64,000 bases of DNA from Dermatobacter hominis. Lineage in GTDB: Bacteria; Actinomycetota; Acidimicrobiia; Acidimicrobiales; Microtrichaceae. The DNA is taken from assembly GCF_020715685.1 (NCBI RefSeq), contig NZ_CP085840.1:992001-1056000 (forward strand). Reading direction: 5' to 3'. The notes beneath the pieces were generated by a model. It saw only the letters and a program-made list of their open reading frames with translations, did no database searches and was not told the DNA's origin. Both the position numbers and the translations under genes were made by a program. Below are positions 26,475 to 35,861 of the stretch, in pieces. Numbering within the stretch: the first letter of the stretch is position 1; each line of letters opens with the position of its first letter.

Positions 26475-26917
26475 CGGTCGGCGTCGCCCGCGCCGGCCTC
26501 CTCGCCGGTGTCCGCCGTGGCGTCGTCGGAGGACCCGGTGCCCATGTCGCGGAGGATCTCGTCGACGCGGAGGGCGGAGCGCAGCACGTCGTCGTGGCGG
26601 AACGTGATCTGCGGCGTCTTGCGGGCCCGCACCTCGCGGTTCACGACCTGCTGCACCTTCCAGCGCTGCTCGTCGAGCGCCTCGGCCACCTCGTCGAGGC
26701 GGCCGTCCTCCTCGGCCTGCAGCGACGAGTAGAAGACGTCGGCGTGCTCGAGCGAGCCGTCGACCTTGGCGTCGGTGATCGTCACCAGCTCGAGGCGCTC
26801 GTCGCCGATGCGCTCGAGCTCGGACGCGACGACCTCGCGCACCAGCTCGCCCAGCCGGTCGGTGCGGCTGAACTGCCGCGGGGCGCGGCGAGGGGCTGCG
26901 GTGCGTCGACGGGCCAT
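26471..26917 (-). CDS. rbfA: 30S ribosome-binding factor A
   Basis: A 148-aa ribosome maturation factor with the KH-like fold. It shows FSRTDRLGELVREVVASELE, LVTITDAKVDGSLEHADVFYS and QVVNREVRARKTPQITFRHDD. An Arg-rich N-terminus and an acidic C-terminal tail (about 30 residues) flank the core. The ATG at 26917 follows a weak site. It is usually directly after infB; here 3.6 kb of opposite-strand DNA (DUF4012 and a lipoprotein gene) separates the two. Confidence 0.92.
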   Translation of the reverse strand: MARRRTAAPRRAPRQFSRTDRLGELVREVVASELERIGDERLELVTITDAKVDGSLEHADVFYSSLQAEEDGRLDEVAEALDEQRWKVQQVVNREVRARKTPQITFRHDDVLRSALRVDEILRDMGTGSSDDATADTGEEAGAGDADR

Positions 26918-27061
26918 GCGCCATTGGTACCACGCCGGGTCCCGGCGGAGGGACCGAGTTGAGCGCCGCGGCGGGGCACCTGCGCGACCCCTGAGGGCGG
27001 CCTCCGACACGAGCCCACGGGACGTGGGCGCGACCGCGCCGATGGTGCACACTGGCCCGCC

Positions 27062-29575
27062 ATGGAGGGGACGCCACCGACCCCGCCCCCGTACACGGGG
27101 CCCGCGGCACCGCCGTCCGCGCCGCCGTCGCTGCCCTGGACCGGGCCGGCGCCGGCGGGTCCTCCCCCGCCGCCCGCCGCGCCGCCGCCCACCGGGCCTC
27201 CGGGGGGCGGTCCCCCGACCGCGCCCCCACGCCCTCCGGGGCCCCCACCGACCCCACCGCCGGCACCCCCGCAGCCCGCACCGGAGCAGGCGCCGACCGG
27301 CGACCCGCGCCACCGGCCGTGGGGCATCGCCGCCGCCGCGGCGATCGGCGCCGCCGTCGCCGTCGTGGCGCTCGACGCCGCGCCGACGGGCTGGGACCTG
27401 GCCGACGCGGTCGAGCGGGCGGCCCTCGTGGCGCTGTGCGCCCTCGCCGGCAGCCGGGCCCGTCGCTGGACCTTCCTCCCGCCCGCGGTGCTGGCCGTCG
27501 CGTGCGGGGGGCTCGTCGGCCGGGTGGCGGGGGCGGCCGTGGTCGTCGCCGCGCTCGGTCTGCTCGTCCTGCACCGGCGCCACCGCGTCGCCGGAGCGGT
27601 GCTCGGCGCCGGCGCCGGCATCGCCGTGCTCGACCTCCGGTGGCCGTCCACGCCCGTCGAGACCGCGCCGCTCCTGACCGTCGCCCTCACCGTGGCGGCG
27701 CTCACCCCGATGCTCGTCACCGGCTACCGCCGGAGCCGCAGCCGGACGCGGCGGCGCGTCCGACTCGTCGCGGTCGGCCTCGCGGCCTTCGCCGTGGTCG
27801 GGCTCGCCACGGCCGGGCTGTTCGCCCTGCAGCAGCGCGACGCCGTCAACGAGGCCGTCGAGCTGACGCGCACCGCCGTGGACGCCGTCGGCGGCACCGA
27901 CCCGGCCGACGCCCGCCGGAGCTTCGAGGACGCCTCGGCGGCGTTCCAGGACGTCGCCGACTCGGCAGGCTCGTGGTGGACCGCACCGGCCCGCGCCCTC
28001 CCGGTCGTCGGCTCCAACCTCGAGGTGGTCCGCACGGCGGCGAGCTCCGGGGCGCGGCTCAACGAGGTGGCCGCGGACCTGACCGAGTCGGTCGACCAGG
28101 AGCAGCTGCGGCGCCCGGAGGGCGGCATCGACCTGACCGTGCTCGCCTCGATGGAGGCACCGGTGTCGGCCGCCTCCGACGCGCTGGACGAGGCCCGCGC
28201 CGAGCTCGAGGACGCCCGCTCGCCCTGGCTCGTCGGCCCGGTCTCGGACCGCCTCGCCGAGTTCGACCGGGAGCTCGACCGCACGAGCGACACGGCCGAG
28301 GTGGCGCAGCTCGCCGTCGAGCGCGCCCCGGCGATGCTCGGCGCCGACGGGCCCCGGCGCTACCTCCTGCTGCTCGGCAACCCGGCGGAGACCCGCGACC
28401 TCGGCGGCCACCTCGGCAACTGGGCCGAGATCGTCGTCGACGACGGCGTGGTCCGGCTGGTCGAGGTCGGGACGCCCTACGACCTGTTCTCGCCCGGCAC
28501 GGCCCCGCCCCCGACGATGACCCCCGGCGCGTACCCGCAGTCGCTCGTCGAGATGCGGCCCCAGTACTTCCCGCAGAACTGGGGCGGGAGCGCGGACCTC
28601 CCCACCGTCGCCCGGCTGGCCGCCGAGCTCTACCCGCAGGCCCGGCCCGGGGCCCCGCTCGACGGCGTGTTCTACGCCGATCCCGCCGCCTTCGCCGCGC
28701 TCCTCGACCTCACCGGCCCGGTGCCGGTGGCGGGCACGGACCGCACGATCTCGGCCGACGACGCGGTCGAGTTCCTGACCCGCGAGCAGTTCGCCGTCAT
28801 CCCCGACAACGGCGATGGGTCACGGGCGCTCGACGATGCGATCCAGGAGGCGTTCGAGCGCTTCACCCACACCCAGCTCCCGTCGCCGCGCCGGCTCGGC
28901 GACCTGTTCGGCCCGGTGGTGGCCGAGGGCCGGCTGCAGTTCGCGTCGCTGCACCCCGAGGACGACGCCCTCCTCGACCGCCTCAGCCTGCTCGGCACGG
29001 CGACCCGACAGGACGACCACGACCTGCTCGCCGTGCTGTCCCGCAACGCCAACCCGTCCAAGGTCGACGCCTACCTCCGGCGTGAGGTCACCTACGACGT
29101 GAGCTGGGACCCCGACACGGGCGAGACGCGGTCGCGGGTCACGGTGCGGCTCACGAACGACCTCCCCGAGGGGCCGCTGCCCGCCGTGGTGACGCAGACG
29201 CCGCCCGGGGTGCCGCCCGGGACGAACCGCACGGTCCTGTCGATCCTGTCGCCGCTCTCCTCGCGGGCGGCCACCCTCGACGGCGACCGCACGGGCGTGG
29301 GCACGCAGCGGGAGACGCCGGGCCTCTGGCGCCACACCGTGCTGCTCGACCTGGCGCCCGGTGCGACGAGGACGGTCACCTTCGACCTCGACGGCACCCT
29401 GAGCGTCGACCGCTACGTCCTCGACTGGGTGGGCCAGCCCCTGGCCCAGCCCGGGACGGCGAGGGTGCAGGTCACCTCGTCGGGCGACGCCCTGGCCTCC
29501 GGCGGTGACCCCGTCGAGGAGACGTTCCCGGCCGCGGAGGACCGCCGCATCGTGGTGCACGGCGGCCGGCGGTGA
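27062..29575 (+). CDS. DUF4012 domain-containing membrane protein
   Basis: An 837-aa protein. Residues 1-80 are a proline/glycine-rich cytoplasmic tail. About five hydrophobic helices follow (around 89-105, 115-130, 138-170, 178-215, 238-260), then a long extracytoplasmic part. The DUF4012 hallmark is seen in the middle: RRYLLLLGNPAETRDLGGHLGNWAE, NWGGSADLPTVARLAAELYPQ and LDGVFYADPAAFAALLDLTGPV. A beta-rich C-terminal domain follows. The family is common in actinobacteria and has no proven function; a role in the cell envelope is usually supposed. It reads against the surrounding rbfA and infB genes. Confidence 0.82.
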   Translation: MEGTPPTPPPYTGPAAPPSAPPSLPWTGPAPAGPPPPPAAPPPTGPPGGGPPTAPPRPPGPPPTPPPAPPQPAPEQAPTGDPRHRPWGIAAAAAIGAAVAVVALDAAPTGWDLADAVERAALVALCALAGSRARRWTFLPPAVLAVACGGLVGRVAGAAVVVAALGLLVLHRRHRVAGAVLGAGAGIAVLDLRWPSTPVETAPLLTVALTVAALTPMLVTGYRRSRSRTRRRVRLVAVGLAAFAVVGLATAGLFALQQRDAVNEAVELTRTAVDAVGGTDPADARRSFEDASAAFQDVADSAGSWWTAPARALPVVGSNLEVVRTAASSGARLNEVAADLTESVDQEQLRRPEGGIDLTVLASMEAPVSAASDALDEARAELEDARSPWLVGPVSDRLAEFDRELDRTSDTAEVAQLAVERAPAMLGADGPRRYLLLLGNPAETRDLGGHLGNWAEIVVDDGVVRLVEVGTPYDLFSPGTAPPPTMTPGAYPQSLVEMRPQYFPQNWGGSADLPTVARLAAELYPQARPGAPLDGVFYADPAAFAALLDLTGPVPVAGTDRTISADDAVEFLTREQFAVIPDNGDGSRALDDAIQEAFERFTHTQLPSPRRLGDLFGPVVAEGRLQFASLHPEDDALLDRLSLLGTATRQDDHDLLAVLSRNANPSKVDAYLRREVTYDVSWDPDTGETRSRVTVRLTNDLPEGPLPAVVTQTPPGVPPGTNRTVLSILSPLSSRAATLDGDRTGVGTQRETPGLWRHTVLLDLAPGATRTVTFDLDGTLSVDRYVLDWVGQPLAQPGTARVQVTSSGDALASGGDPVEETFPAAEDRRIVVHGGRR

Positions 29576-29653
29576 ATTTCGTTCGACCTTCCCGGTGCGC
29601 CCCGATGAGCGGCGCACCGGGGCGGACGGCCGCTCCGAGGTGAAGTTCGTTCG
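29573..29653. repeat. 13-bp direct repeat, two copies 68 bases apart
   Basis: TGAATTTCGTTCG at 29573 and TGAAGTTCGTTCG at 29641 differ at one base. The first begins with the stop codon of the DUF4012 gene; the second is about 110 bases before the lipoprotein start. The DUF4012 terminator hairpin lies between them. They could be a regulator's half-sites or a short duplication. Confidence 0.4.
29591..29621 (+). terminator. terminator hairpin after the DUF4012 gene
   Basis: CCCGGTGCGCC and GGCGCACCGGG form a perfect 11-bp stem with a 9-base loop, starting 15 bases after the stop. No U-run. Confidence 0.55.
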
Positions 29654-29763
29654 GATTTCATGCGCCGGGTGCTGGACACGGCCGGATCCGCTGAACGACA
29701 ATGCACACGGCTGATCGGATGTCTCGGGCGTGTCATGGGCCCGTGCGTTGTTTGGGGGGACCC

Positions 29764-30222
29764 GTGAACATCGTCACACCGGCGCGAGGGTGGCTCGTGC
29801 GTTCCTTGATGGTGGCTGGACTGGCGCTCGTCGCCGCTGGCTGCGTCGACCCTGGCGGAGGCGGCGGCACGACCACCACCACGTCGTCGACCACCACGTC
29901 GAGCACCACCTCCACGACGATCGACCCGAGCTGCGCGGCCTACACGCCGTCGGGCGTGACGCTGAGCGATCCCCAGGCCTCGCCGGGTGGCTCGATCACC
30001 GTCTGGGGCAACGGCGCCGACGGCACGACCATCGAGCTGCTCCTCTCGCCGGTCGGCCCCGGCACCGCCACCGGCGTGCTGGCCACGACCCCGGTCACGG
30101 CCGGCATGTGGAACACCGTGCTCAACATCCCGGGCGACATCGCGGTCGGCCAGTGGAACGTCGTGGCCCGGGCGCAGGGCTGCACCGGCGAGGCGACGGC
30201 ACTCCTCGACATCGTCCCCTGA
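29764..30222 (+). CDS. small secreted lipoprotein
   Basis: A 152-aa protein. The GTG at 29764 is preceded by GGGGGGACCC. A signal peptide (WLVRSLMVAGLALVAAGC) ends in the lipobox VAAG-C at about residue 24, then a Gly and Thr/Ser-rich linker, then a compact beta-rich domain of about 95 residues with two Cys (SCAAY and QGCTG) that may form a disulfide, resembling an Ig-like or carboxypeptidase-regulatory-like fold. A start 63 bases upstream would spoil the signal peptide. The function is unknown; it sits behind the DUF4012 gene, and both may act at the envelope. Confidence 0.72.
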   Translation: MNIVTPARGWLVRSLMVAGLALVAAGCVDPGGGGGTTTTTSSTTTSSTTSTTIDPSCAAYTPSGVTLSDPQASPGGSITVWGNGADGTTIELLLSPVGPGTATGVLATTPVTAGMWNTVLNIPGDIAVGQWNVVARAQGCTGEATALLDIVP

Positions 30223-30260
30223 TCCGGTCCCGGCGCACGCCGGACCGACATCATCGAACC

Positions 30261-30295
30261 GACGGACCCACCTGTCCACGACGGGTGGGTCCGTC
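30261..30295 (+). terminator. terminator hairpin after the lipoprotein gene
   Basis: GACGGACCCACC and GGTGGGTCCGTC pair over 12 bp with an 11-base loop, 38 bases past the stop. Confidence 0.55.
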
Positions 30296-30482
30296 CGCGT
30301 CCGGGCCCCCTGCGCGCGACCGCGGACCGCCCCGACCCGAGCTCGGGTCGTCGCGAGCTCCGCTCGCGGGCCCGGCCCGACCCGGGTGCGGGCCCCGAGG
30401 GCGCCGGTGCTCGGGGCGTCCGGCGCCCCACCCGGGCGCGGACCGGCCCGGGCTCGGCGGGGCCATCGGGACCCCGGACGCG

Positions 30483-30516
30483 ACGACGCCCTCCCGGCGG
30501 ACCGGGAGGGCGTCGT
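30483..30516 (-). terminator. terminator hairpin after infB
   Basis: ACGACGCCCTCCCGG and CCGGGAGGGCGTCGT form a perfect 15-bp stem with the tetraloop CGGA, about 30 bases after the infB stop. It is a strong candidate for the end of the rimP-nusA-ylxR-infB transcript. Confidence 0.7.
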
Positions 30517-30544
30517 GGCGTGCGTCGAGGATCGACCCGCGGCG

Positions 30545-33385
30545 TCAGCCCCGGGGGATCTCCCTGAGGTCGTAGGTCTCGATGATGTCGCCCTGCTTCA
30601 GGTCCTGGAAGTCCGAGAGGCCGATGCCGCACTCGAAGCCGGCCTGGACCTCGCGGACGTCCTCCTTGAAGCGGCGCAGCGACGAGATCTCGCCCTTCCA
30701 GATGATCGTGCCCTCTCGGAGGAACCGCACCTTGGAACCACGGGTGATGGTGCCGTTCTGCACCATGCAGCCCGCCACGGCGCCGATGCGGGGCACCCGG
30801 AAGACCTCCCGGACCTCGGCGTCGCCAGTGACGACCTCCTCGAACTCGGGCTCGAGCATGCCGACCATGGCGGCCTCGATGTCCTCGAGGAGCTTGTAGA
30901 TCACCTCGTAGGTCCGGATCTCCACGCCCTCGAGCTGCGCGAGCTCGCGGGCCTGGCGTGCCGGTCGCACGTTGAACCCGATGATCGTGGCGCTCGACGT
31001 CGCCGCCAGCTGGATGTCGGACTCGGTGATGCCGCCGACGCCCCGCAGGACGAAGCCGATCTTCACCTCGGGCCGCTCGAGCTTGCGGAGGCTCTCGGTG
31101 AGCGCCTCGAGCGAGCCCTGCACGTCGGCCTTGACGATGAGGTTGAGCACGGCCTGCTCGCCGGCCTGGATCTGGGCGAAGATGTCCTCGAGGCGGGCGC
31201 CGTGGGACATGACCGAGGCGTCGCGGCCCCGGGAGGCCTCCCGATGCCAGCGCTCGCGGGTCTCGGCCACGGCCTTGGCCTTGCGCTCGTCGGGGGCGAC
31301 CACGAAGTCGTCACCCGCCTGCGCCACGTCGGAGAGGCCCAGCACCTCCACCGGGGTGGACGGGCCCGCCTCCTTGACCTGCTCGCCCTTGTCCGTGACC
31401 AGCGCCCGGACACGGCCCCACGCCGGACCGGCGACCAGCGGGTCGCCGACCTTGAGGGTGCCCCGCTGGACGAGGATCGTGGCCACGGGGCCACGACCCA
31501 TGTCGAGGTGGGCCTCGAGCACGGTGCCCTGCGCCCGACCCTCGGGATCGGCCCGCAGGTCCTCGAGTTCGGCGACGACCGTCAGGTTCTCGAGCAGCTC
31601 GTCGATGCCGACGTTCTGCAGCGCGGAGATCTCGCAGACGATCGTGTCGCCGCCCCACGCCTCGGGCACCAGGTCGTGCTCTGCGAGCTGCTGCAGCACG
31701 CGGTTGGGATCGGCGTTGTCCCGGTCGATCTTGTTGACCGCGACCACGATCGGCACCTCGGCGGCCCGCGCGTGCTGGATGGCCTCCAGCGTCTGGGGCA
31801 TCACGCCGTCGTCCGCCGCGACGACCAGCACGACGATGTCGGTGGCATCTGCGCCGCGGGCCCGCATGGCGGTGAAGGCCTCGTGACCGGGGGTGTCGAT
31901 GAAGGTCAGGGGCTTGCCGTCCTTGACCACCTGGTACGCACCGATGTGCTGCGTGATCCCGCCGGCCTCGCCGGCGACCACGTTGGCGTGGCGGATCTGG
32001 TCGAGCAGCTTGGTCTTGCCGTGGTCGACGTGGCCCATGACCGTGATCACCGGCGCGCGGTGGGGCAGCGACTCGTAGTCGACGTCCTCGTCGTCGGGCA
32101 GTGCGAGGACCTTCTGGAGCTCGACCTCCTGCTCCTCACCGGGATCGACCAGACGGAACTCTGCGCCCACGTCCGTGGCGAAGAGCTCGATCATCTCGTC
32201 GCTGAGCGACTGGGTGGCCGTGACCATCTCCCCCTGCTGGAGGAGGAAGCGCACGACGTCGGCCGCGGTGCGGTTCAGCTTGGGACCGAGGTCCTGCGGC
32301 GTGGACGCACGCTCGAGGACAGTGACCCCCTCCGGCACCGGCGCGGTGGCCGGCGTGTAGGTGGGGATGTCCATCGGCTGGAGCTCTTCGCGGTTGCGAC
32401 GGCGCCGACCCTTGCGTCGGGGCGGGCGCGGGCCGCCGCCGGGACCGCGACCGCGACCGGGGGGACCACCGGGACCACCGCCGGGGGCGGGGAAGCCACC
32501 GCCGCCGGGACCGCGGTTGAAGCCGCCGCCGGGACCACCGCCCGCGGGGGCGCCGCCTCCGGGGCGGGGACCGCGGCCGGGAGGGCCGCCGGGCGAACGA
32601 CCGGGACCGCCCTGTCGGGTCGGCGCGGGACCGCGACCGCCCATGCCGGGCGGCGGCGGGATCGGCTTGCCCGACCGCGACAGCGGCGGACCGGGCGGCG
32701 GCGGGATCGGCTTGCCCGACGAGGACAGCGGCGGGCCCGTGGGGGCCTCGGTCGGCGCCGGGGCGGCGGCGGCCGGAGGCGCAGCAGCCGGCGGGGCGGC
32801 CGCCGCGCCCTCGGGGGCGGGACCGTTGGGCCGAGGGGCCTGCGGCGCCCGGGCGGCGGGCGCCGCGGGTGCGGAGGGCGGCGGGCCGGACGGACGGGGC
32901 GCCGCCGGGCGCGGTGCGACCGGCGCGACGTCGGCCTCGACCGGACGGGGCGCGGGACGCCCGCTGGCGGGCTTCGACGACACGACCTTGCGGGCCGGCT
33001 CGGCGACCTGGGGGGCCTCGGCGGCGGGCGCCGGGGCGGGCTCGGGTGCGGGCGCCGGCTCGGGAGCGGCGACGACCTCGGGTTCGGGCGCCGGCTCGGG
33101 AGCGGGGGCCGGGGCGGGCGCCGGCGCCTCCTCGGCGGCGGGCGCGGCCTTCTTGGCGGCGCTCTTCTTGGCCGCCGCCTTCTTGGCGGGCTTCTCCTCG
33201 ACCGGCTGCTCGTCGCGGATCAGGCCTTCGCGCTCGGCCTTGCGACGGACCTGGTCGGCGTACGCGCCGTCGAGCGACGAGGAGTGGCTCTTCACCCCGT
33301 ACCCGAGCGCGTTGCAGAGATCGATGCACTCCTTGTTGGTCAGACCGAGCTCCTTCGCGAGCTCGTAGACGCGCAGCTTTGCCAA
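30545..33385 (-). CDS. infB: translation initiation factor IF-2
   Basis: A 946-aa GTPase that places fMet-tRNA on the 30S subunit. The N-terminal IF2N helix domain ([21 protein letters not shown]) is followed by a long Ala/Pro/Lys- then Gly/Pro-rich linker (about 55-340). A second IF2N region follows ([20 protein letters not shown]), then the G domain with P-loop [26 protein letters not shown] and [10 protein letters not shown], and the beta-barrel domains. The linker contains 'GGRGPGPTRQGG-like' low complexity typical of actinobacterial IF2. The stop is followed by a 15-bp terminator hairpin. Confidence 0.97.
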   Translation of the reverse strand: MAKLRVYELAKELGLTNKECIDLCNALGYGVKSHSSSLDGAYADQVRRKAEREGLIRDEQPVEEKPAKKAAAKKSAAKKAAPAAEEAPAPAPAPAPEPAPEPEVVAAPEPAPAPEPAPAPAAEAPQVAEPARKVVSSKPASGRPAPRPVEADVAPVAPRPAAPRPSGPPPSAPAAPAARAPQAPRPNGPAPEGAAAAPPAAAPPAAAAPAPTEAPTGPPLSSSGKPIPPPPGPPLSRSGKPIPPPPGMGGRGPAPTRQGGPGRSPGGPPGRGPRPGGGAPAGGGPGGGFNRGPGGGGFPAPGGGPGGPPGRGRGPGGGPRPPRRKGRRRRNREELQPMDIPTYTPATAPVPEGVTVLERASTPQDLGPKLNRTAADVVRFLLQQGEMVTATQSLSDEMIELFATDVGAEFRLVDPGEEQEVELQKVLALPDDEDVDYESLPHRAPVITVMGHVDHGKTKLLDQIRHANVVAGEAGGITQHIGAYQVVKDGKPLTFIDTPGHEAFTAMRARGADATDIVVLVVAADDGVMPQTLEAIQHARAAEVPIVVAVNKIDRDNADPNRVLQQLAEHDLVPEAWGGDTIVCEISALQNVGIDELLENLTVVAELEDLRADPEGRAQGTVLEAHLDMGRGPVATILVQRGTLKVGDPLVAGPAWGRVRALVTDKGEQVKEAGPSTPVEVLGLSDVAQAGDDFVVAPDERKAKAVAETRERWHREASRGRDASVMSHGARLEDIFAQIQAGEQAVLNLIVKADVQGSLEALTESLRKLERPEVKIGFVLRGVGGITESDIQLAATSSATIIGFNVRPARQARELAQLEGVEIRTYEVIYKLLEDIEAAMVGMLEPEFEEVVTGDAEVREVFRVPRIGAVAGCMVQNGTITRGSKVRFLREGTIIWKGEISSLRRFKEDVREVQAGFECGIGLSDFQDLKQGDIIETYDLREIPRG

Positions 33386-33545
33386 GACGTTCCGTTCGTT
33401 TCAGGTCGTTGTCGTTGCGGGTGACCGCCGTCCGGGCGCGTGAGGCCCCGTTGGCGGCCCTCCATCCAAGCACGGATCGGGCCGTGTTTCGAACCACATC
33501 GGTCACAGGCGCCGCGTGGTGGGCAGGGCGACCGGCCGAGGTGGC

Positions 33546-33802
33546 TCAGCCGCCACCCCCGAGCTCGGGGGTGTCGCGGAGCCGTGCCAGGTCCGCTCCA
33601 GTCAACGGCGCGCGCAGCGCCCTCGCCAACGCGGCCCGCGCCCCGCGGTGTCCGACGCAGCCCGGGCCGGGGCACAGCCACGCCCCCCGGCCCGGACCGG
33701 GTCCGGTGACCGCGCCCGCTCGCACGCGGACCAGCTCGCCCGCCGGCCCCGGCGCCGGCACACCACGCAGGTGCGGACCGGCGGGCCCGAGCGCCGGGTC
33801 AG
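33546..33802 (-). CDS. YlxR family RNA-binding protein, frame broken by one base
   Basis: A small (about 85 aa when restored) nucleic-acid-binding protein normally found between nusA and infB. The N-terminal part reads [11 protein letters not shown] (family signature RTCxxCR). The remainder, [10 protein letters not shown]...[15 protein letters not shown] and [13 protein letters not shown], is in another frame. The switch falls in the GC-run around 33740-33750 and one added base would join them. No ATG, GTG or TTG precedes the first part; the only candidate start is CTG at 33802, overlapping the nusA UGA as CTGA. Confidence 0.7.
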
Positions 33803-35146
33803 TCGGCGCCGCCGGCCTGCTCGGGCTCGGGATCGCCCTCGGCGACGCGCGCCGTCGGCCGCCGCCTCGAGCTCGGCCTCGACCTCTTCGGCGGCGACCT
33901 CCTCGAGCTCGGCCTCCTCCTCGTCGACCTCGGCCTCGGCGATCACGTCGGTGACCTCCTCGACCGCCTCGGCGACATCGCTGGCCAGCTCCTCGGCGAC
34001 GGCCTCCTCGACCGCCTCGACGTCGGCCTCGGCCTGGGCGGCCTCCCACTGCTCGAGGGTCCACGCGGGCGAGCCGTCGCTCGGCTGCCACATCTGCTCA
34101 CCGGTCTCAGGATCGACGATCCACGCACCCTCGGCGTAGGCATCGGTCCCGTAGGTGCGCTCGTAGGCCTCCTGCTCCGCGATGTCGGTCTCGGAGCGGA
34201 TGTCGATGCGCAGCCCCGTGAGCCGGGTCGCGAGGCGGGCGTTCTGGCCCTCCTTGCCGATCGCGAGCGACAGCTGGAAGTCGGGGACGATCACCTCGGC
34301 GGTCCGGCTGACCTCGTCGATCCGGACCTCCTTCACCTTGGCGGGCTGGAGGGCCTTCATCACGAAGTCGTGGCGGTCGTCGCTGAACGGGACGATGTCG
34401 ATCTTCTCGCCCCGCAGCTCGTTGACGACCATGCGGACGCGGGCGCCCCGGGCGCCCACGCAGGCGCCGACCGGGTCGACGTTCTGGTCGTTCGACCAGA
34501 CGGCGATCTTGGTCCGCTGCCGGGTTCGCGGGCGCAGGCCTTGATCTCGACGATGCCGTCGGCGATCTCGGGCACCTCGAGCTCGAAGAGCCGGCGGATC
34601 AGGCCGGGGTGGGTGCGCGACACCACGATCTGCGGGCCCTTGACCGTGCGACGGACCTCGACGATGTACGCCTTGACCCGCTCCCCCGGCTCGGGGCGCT
34701 CGTAGTTGACCTGCTCCGACTGCGGCAGCAGCGCCTCGACCCGACCGAGGTCGAGCAGCGTGTAGCGGGCGTCGGACTGCTGGATGATGCCGGTGACGAT
34801 GTCGCCCTCGCGGCCGGCGTACTCCTCGTACTTGAGCTCGCGCTCGACCTCGCGGATGCGCTGCGACATCACCTGGCGCACGGTCTGGGCGCGCGATGCG
34901 ACCGAAGTCGTCGGGCGTGACGTCCATCTCGGGACCGGTCGGCAGCTGGTCCTCGTCGAGCTCCTGGGCGAAGACGCGCATCTCGCCCGTCTCGGTGTCG
35001 ATGTTGACCCAGACGAACTCGTAGTCGTCGTTCTGCTTCTTGTAGGCCGCCTCGAGCGCCTCGGCCAGCGCCGCGAACAGCGCGTCCTTCGAGATCCCGC
35101 GGCTCTCGGCCAGGGCGTCGAGCGCCTCCATCATCTCCGGGTTCAT
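33799..35146 (-). CDS. nusA: transcription termination/antitermination factor NusA, with three frame breaks
   Basis: A NusA of about 448 aa when the frame is restored. The N-terminal domain reads [15 protein letters not shown]... to TPDDFGRIA. Breaks: near 34888-34896 (one base too many), near 34514-34521 (one too few) and near 33845-33852 (one too many). Between them lie [17 protein letters not shown], the S1 domain ([21 protein letters not shown]), [32 protein letters not shown] (KH1) and [15 protein letters not shown] (KH2). An acidic tail of about 120 residues then ends at UGA (33799). All domains are conserved, so errors are more likely than decay. The ATG overlaps the rimP stop (ATGA). 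Confidence 0.85.
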
Positions 35147-35733
35147 GGCGTGCCCTCTGCTTCCTCGTCGAGATCGGGTTCGTCGGTGTCGGTCGTGGTG
35201 GGTGCGGTCACCGCCGCGCCCCGGGCGCCCCTCTGGCCCTTCGCGCCCTTGGCGGCCTGGGCGCCCTTGCCCGGCTTCGGCGCGGCCTCCCACACGAAGA
35301 CCGTGCGGGCGGAGGTGATGTCGTCGATCGGGACGGTCCGCGGCTCGCCGCCCTCGGGCGTGACCGTGATGGCGTGGTCGTCCGCGGCGCTCAGCGTGCC
35401 CTCGAGCCGCCGGTCGCCGTCGACCCCGGGTCGGAGCTTGACCTTGACCTGCTCGCCCACGGCGCCCTGCAGGTGCTCGGGCGTCCGGAGCTTGCGCTCG
35501 AGGCCCGGGCTCGACACCTCGAGCAGCGACGCCGAGGCGAACGAACCGTCCTCGTCCATCGAGCGGGAGATGCGACGGGAGGCGTCGGAGAGCGTGTCCA
35601 CGTCGACGCCACCGGGGCGGTCCAGCAGCACCCGCAGGGTCCCGCTGACGTCCTCGATGTCGTACACGGCGACGGCCAGCTCGTCGGCCACTGGCGCGAC
35701 GAGGCGCGCGAGCCGATCAGCCGTCGTGGTCAC
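35143..35733 (-). CDS. rimP: ribosome maturation factor RimP
   Basis: A 196-aa 30S-maturation factor. N-terminal alpha/beta domain: [60 protein letters not shown] (the family hallmark SSPGxxRPL-like). A C-terminal SH3-like domain follows, then an Ala/Lys-rich, then acidic tail. The GTG at 35733 is preceded by GGAGGTGCAC; the upstream in-frame ATG at 35820 lies in the leader hairpin and is not used. It is first in the rimP-nusA-ylxR-infB operon, with ATGA coupling to nusA. Confidence 0.93.
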   Translation of the reverse strand: MTTTADRLARLVAPVADELAVAVYDIEDVSGTLRVLLDRPGGVDVDTLSDASRRISRSMDEDGSFASASLLEVSSPGLERKLRTPEHLQGAVGEQVKVKLRPGVDGDRRLEGTLSAADDHAITVTPEGGEPRTVPIDDITSARTVFVWEAAPKPGKGAQAAKGAKGQRGARGAAVTAPTTTDTDEPDLDEEAEGTP

Positions 35734-35801
35734 CGTGCACCTCCTGCGTCGCTCGATCGTCACCTCGCACCGGGCTGGTCCCGGCGTCCGGATCATGCAA
35801 A

Positions 35802-35824
35802 AGGCGTGGGCAACGCCCACGCCT
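35802..35824 (-). terminator. intrinsic-type hairpin with U-run upstream of rimP
   Basis: AGGCGTGGGC and GCCCACGCCT pair over 10 bp with a 3-base loop and are followed on the minus strand by TTTTGC. It is the only hairpin with a U-run I found. It lies 138 bases past the proS stop and 69 before the rimP start, so it may end proS or act as an attenuator for the nusA operon. Confidence 0.65.
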
Positions 35825-35844
35825 CCCGGAATCCGGACACGGCG

Positions 35845-35850
35845 ATCATA
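35845..35850 (-). promoter_or_regulatory. possible -10 box for the rimP-nusA-infB operon
   Basis: TATGAT on the minus strand (five of six consensus) lies about 110 bases upstream of rimP and upstream of the U-run hairpin. No good -35 box is found at 17 bases, so this is weak. Confidence 0.3.
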
Positions 35851-35861
35851 GCGGGTGGCGG

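Larger units (their letters stand above)
30223..30544. other. convergent intergenic region with four hairpins (322 bases)
   Basis: Between the lipoprotein stop (+) and the infB stop (-) there is no credible gene. There are two terminators (separate entries), an 18-bp perfect palindrome at 30333-30350 built on CGACCCGAG/CTCGGGTCG, and a 6-bp stem at 30352-30368 (CGCGAG/CTCGCG). Confidence 0.6.

Noticed and set aside
27062-30222. Genomic island or prophage
   Set aside because: No integrase, transposase, tRNA or att repeats longer than 13 bp were seen, and base composition is like that of the neighbours.
33386-33545. tRNA-like TTTCGAAC near 33490
   Set aside because: No cloverleaf arms or acceptor stem fit around it.
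34510-34900. Programmed frameshifting as the reason for the nusA breaks
   Set aside because: No slippery heptamer or stimulatory stem is seen, and there are three breaks of mixed sign plus breaks in other genes. Sequence error is simpler.
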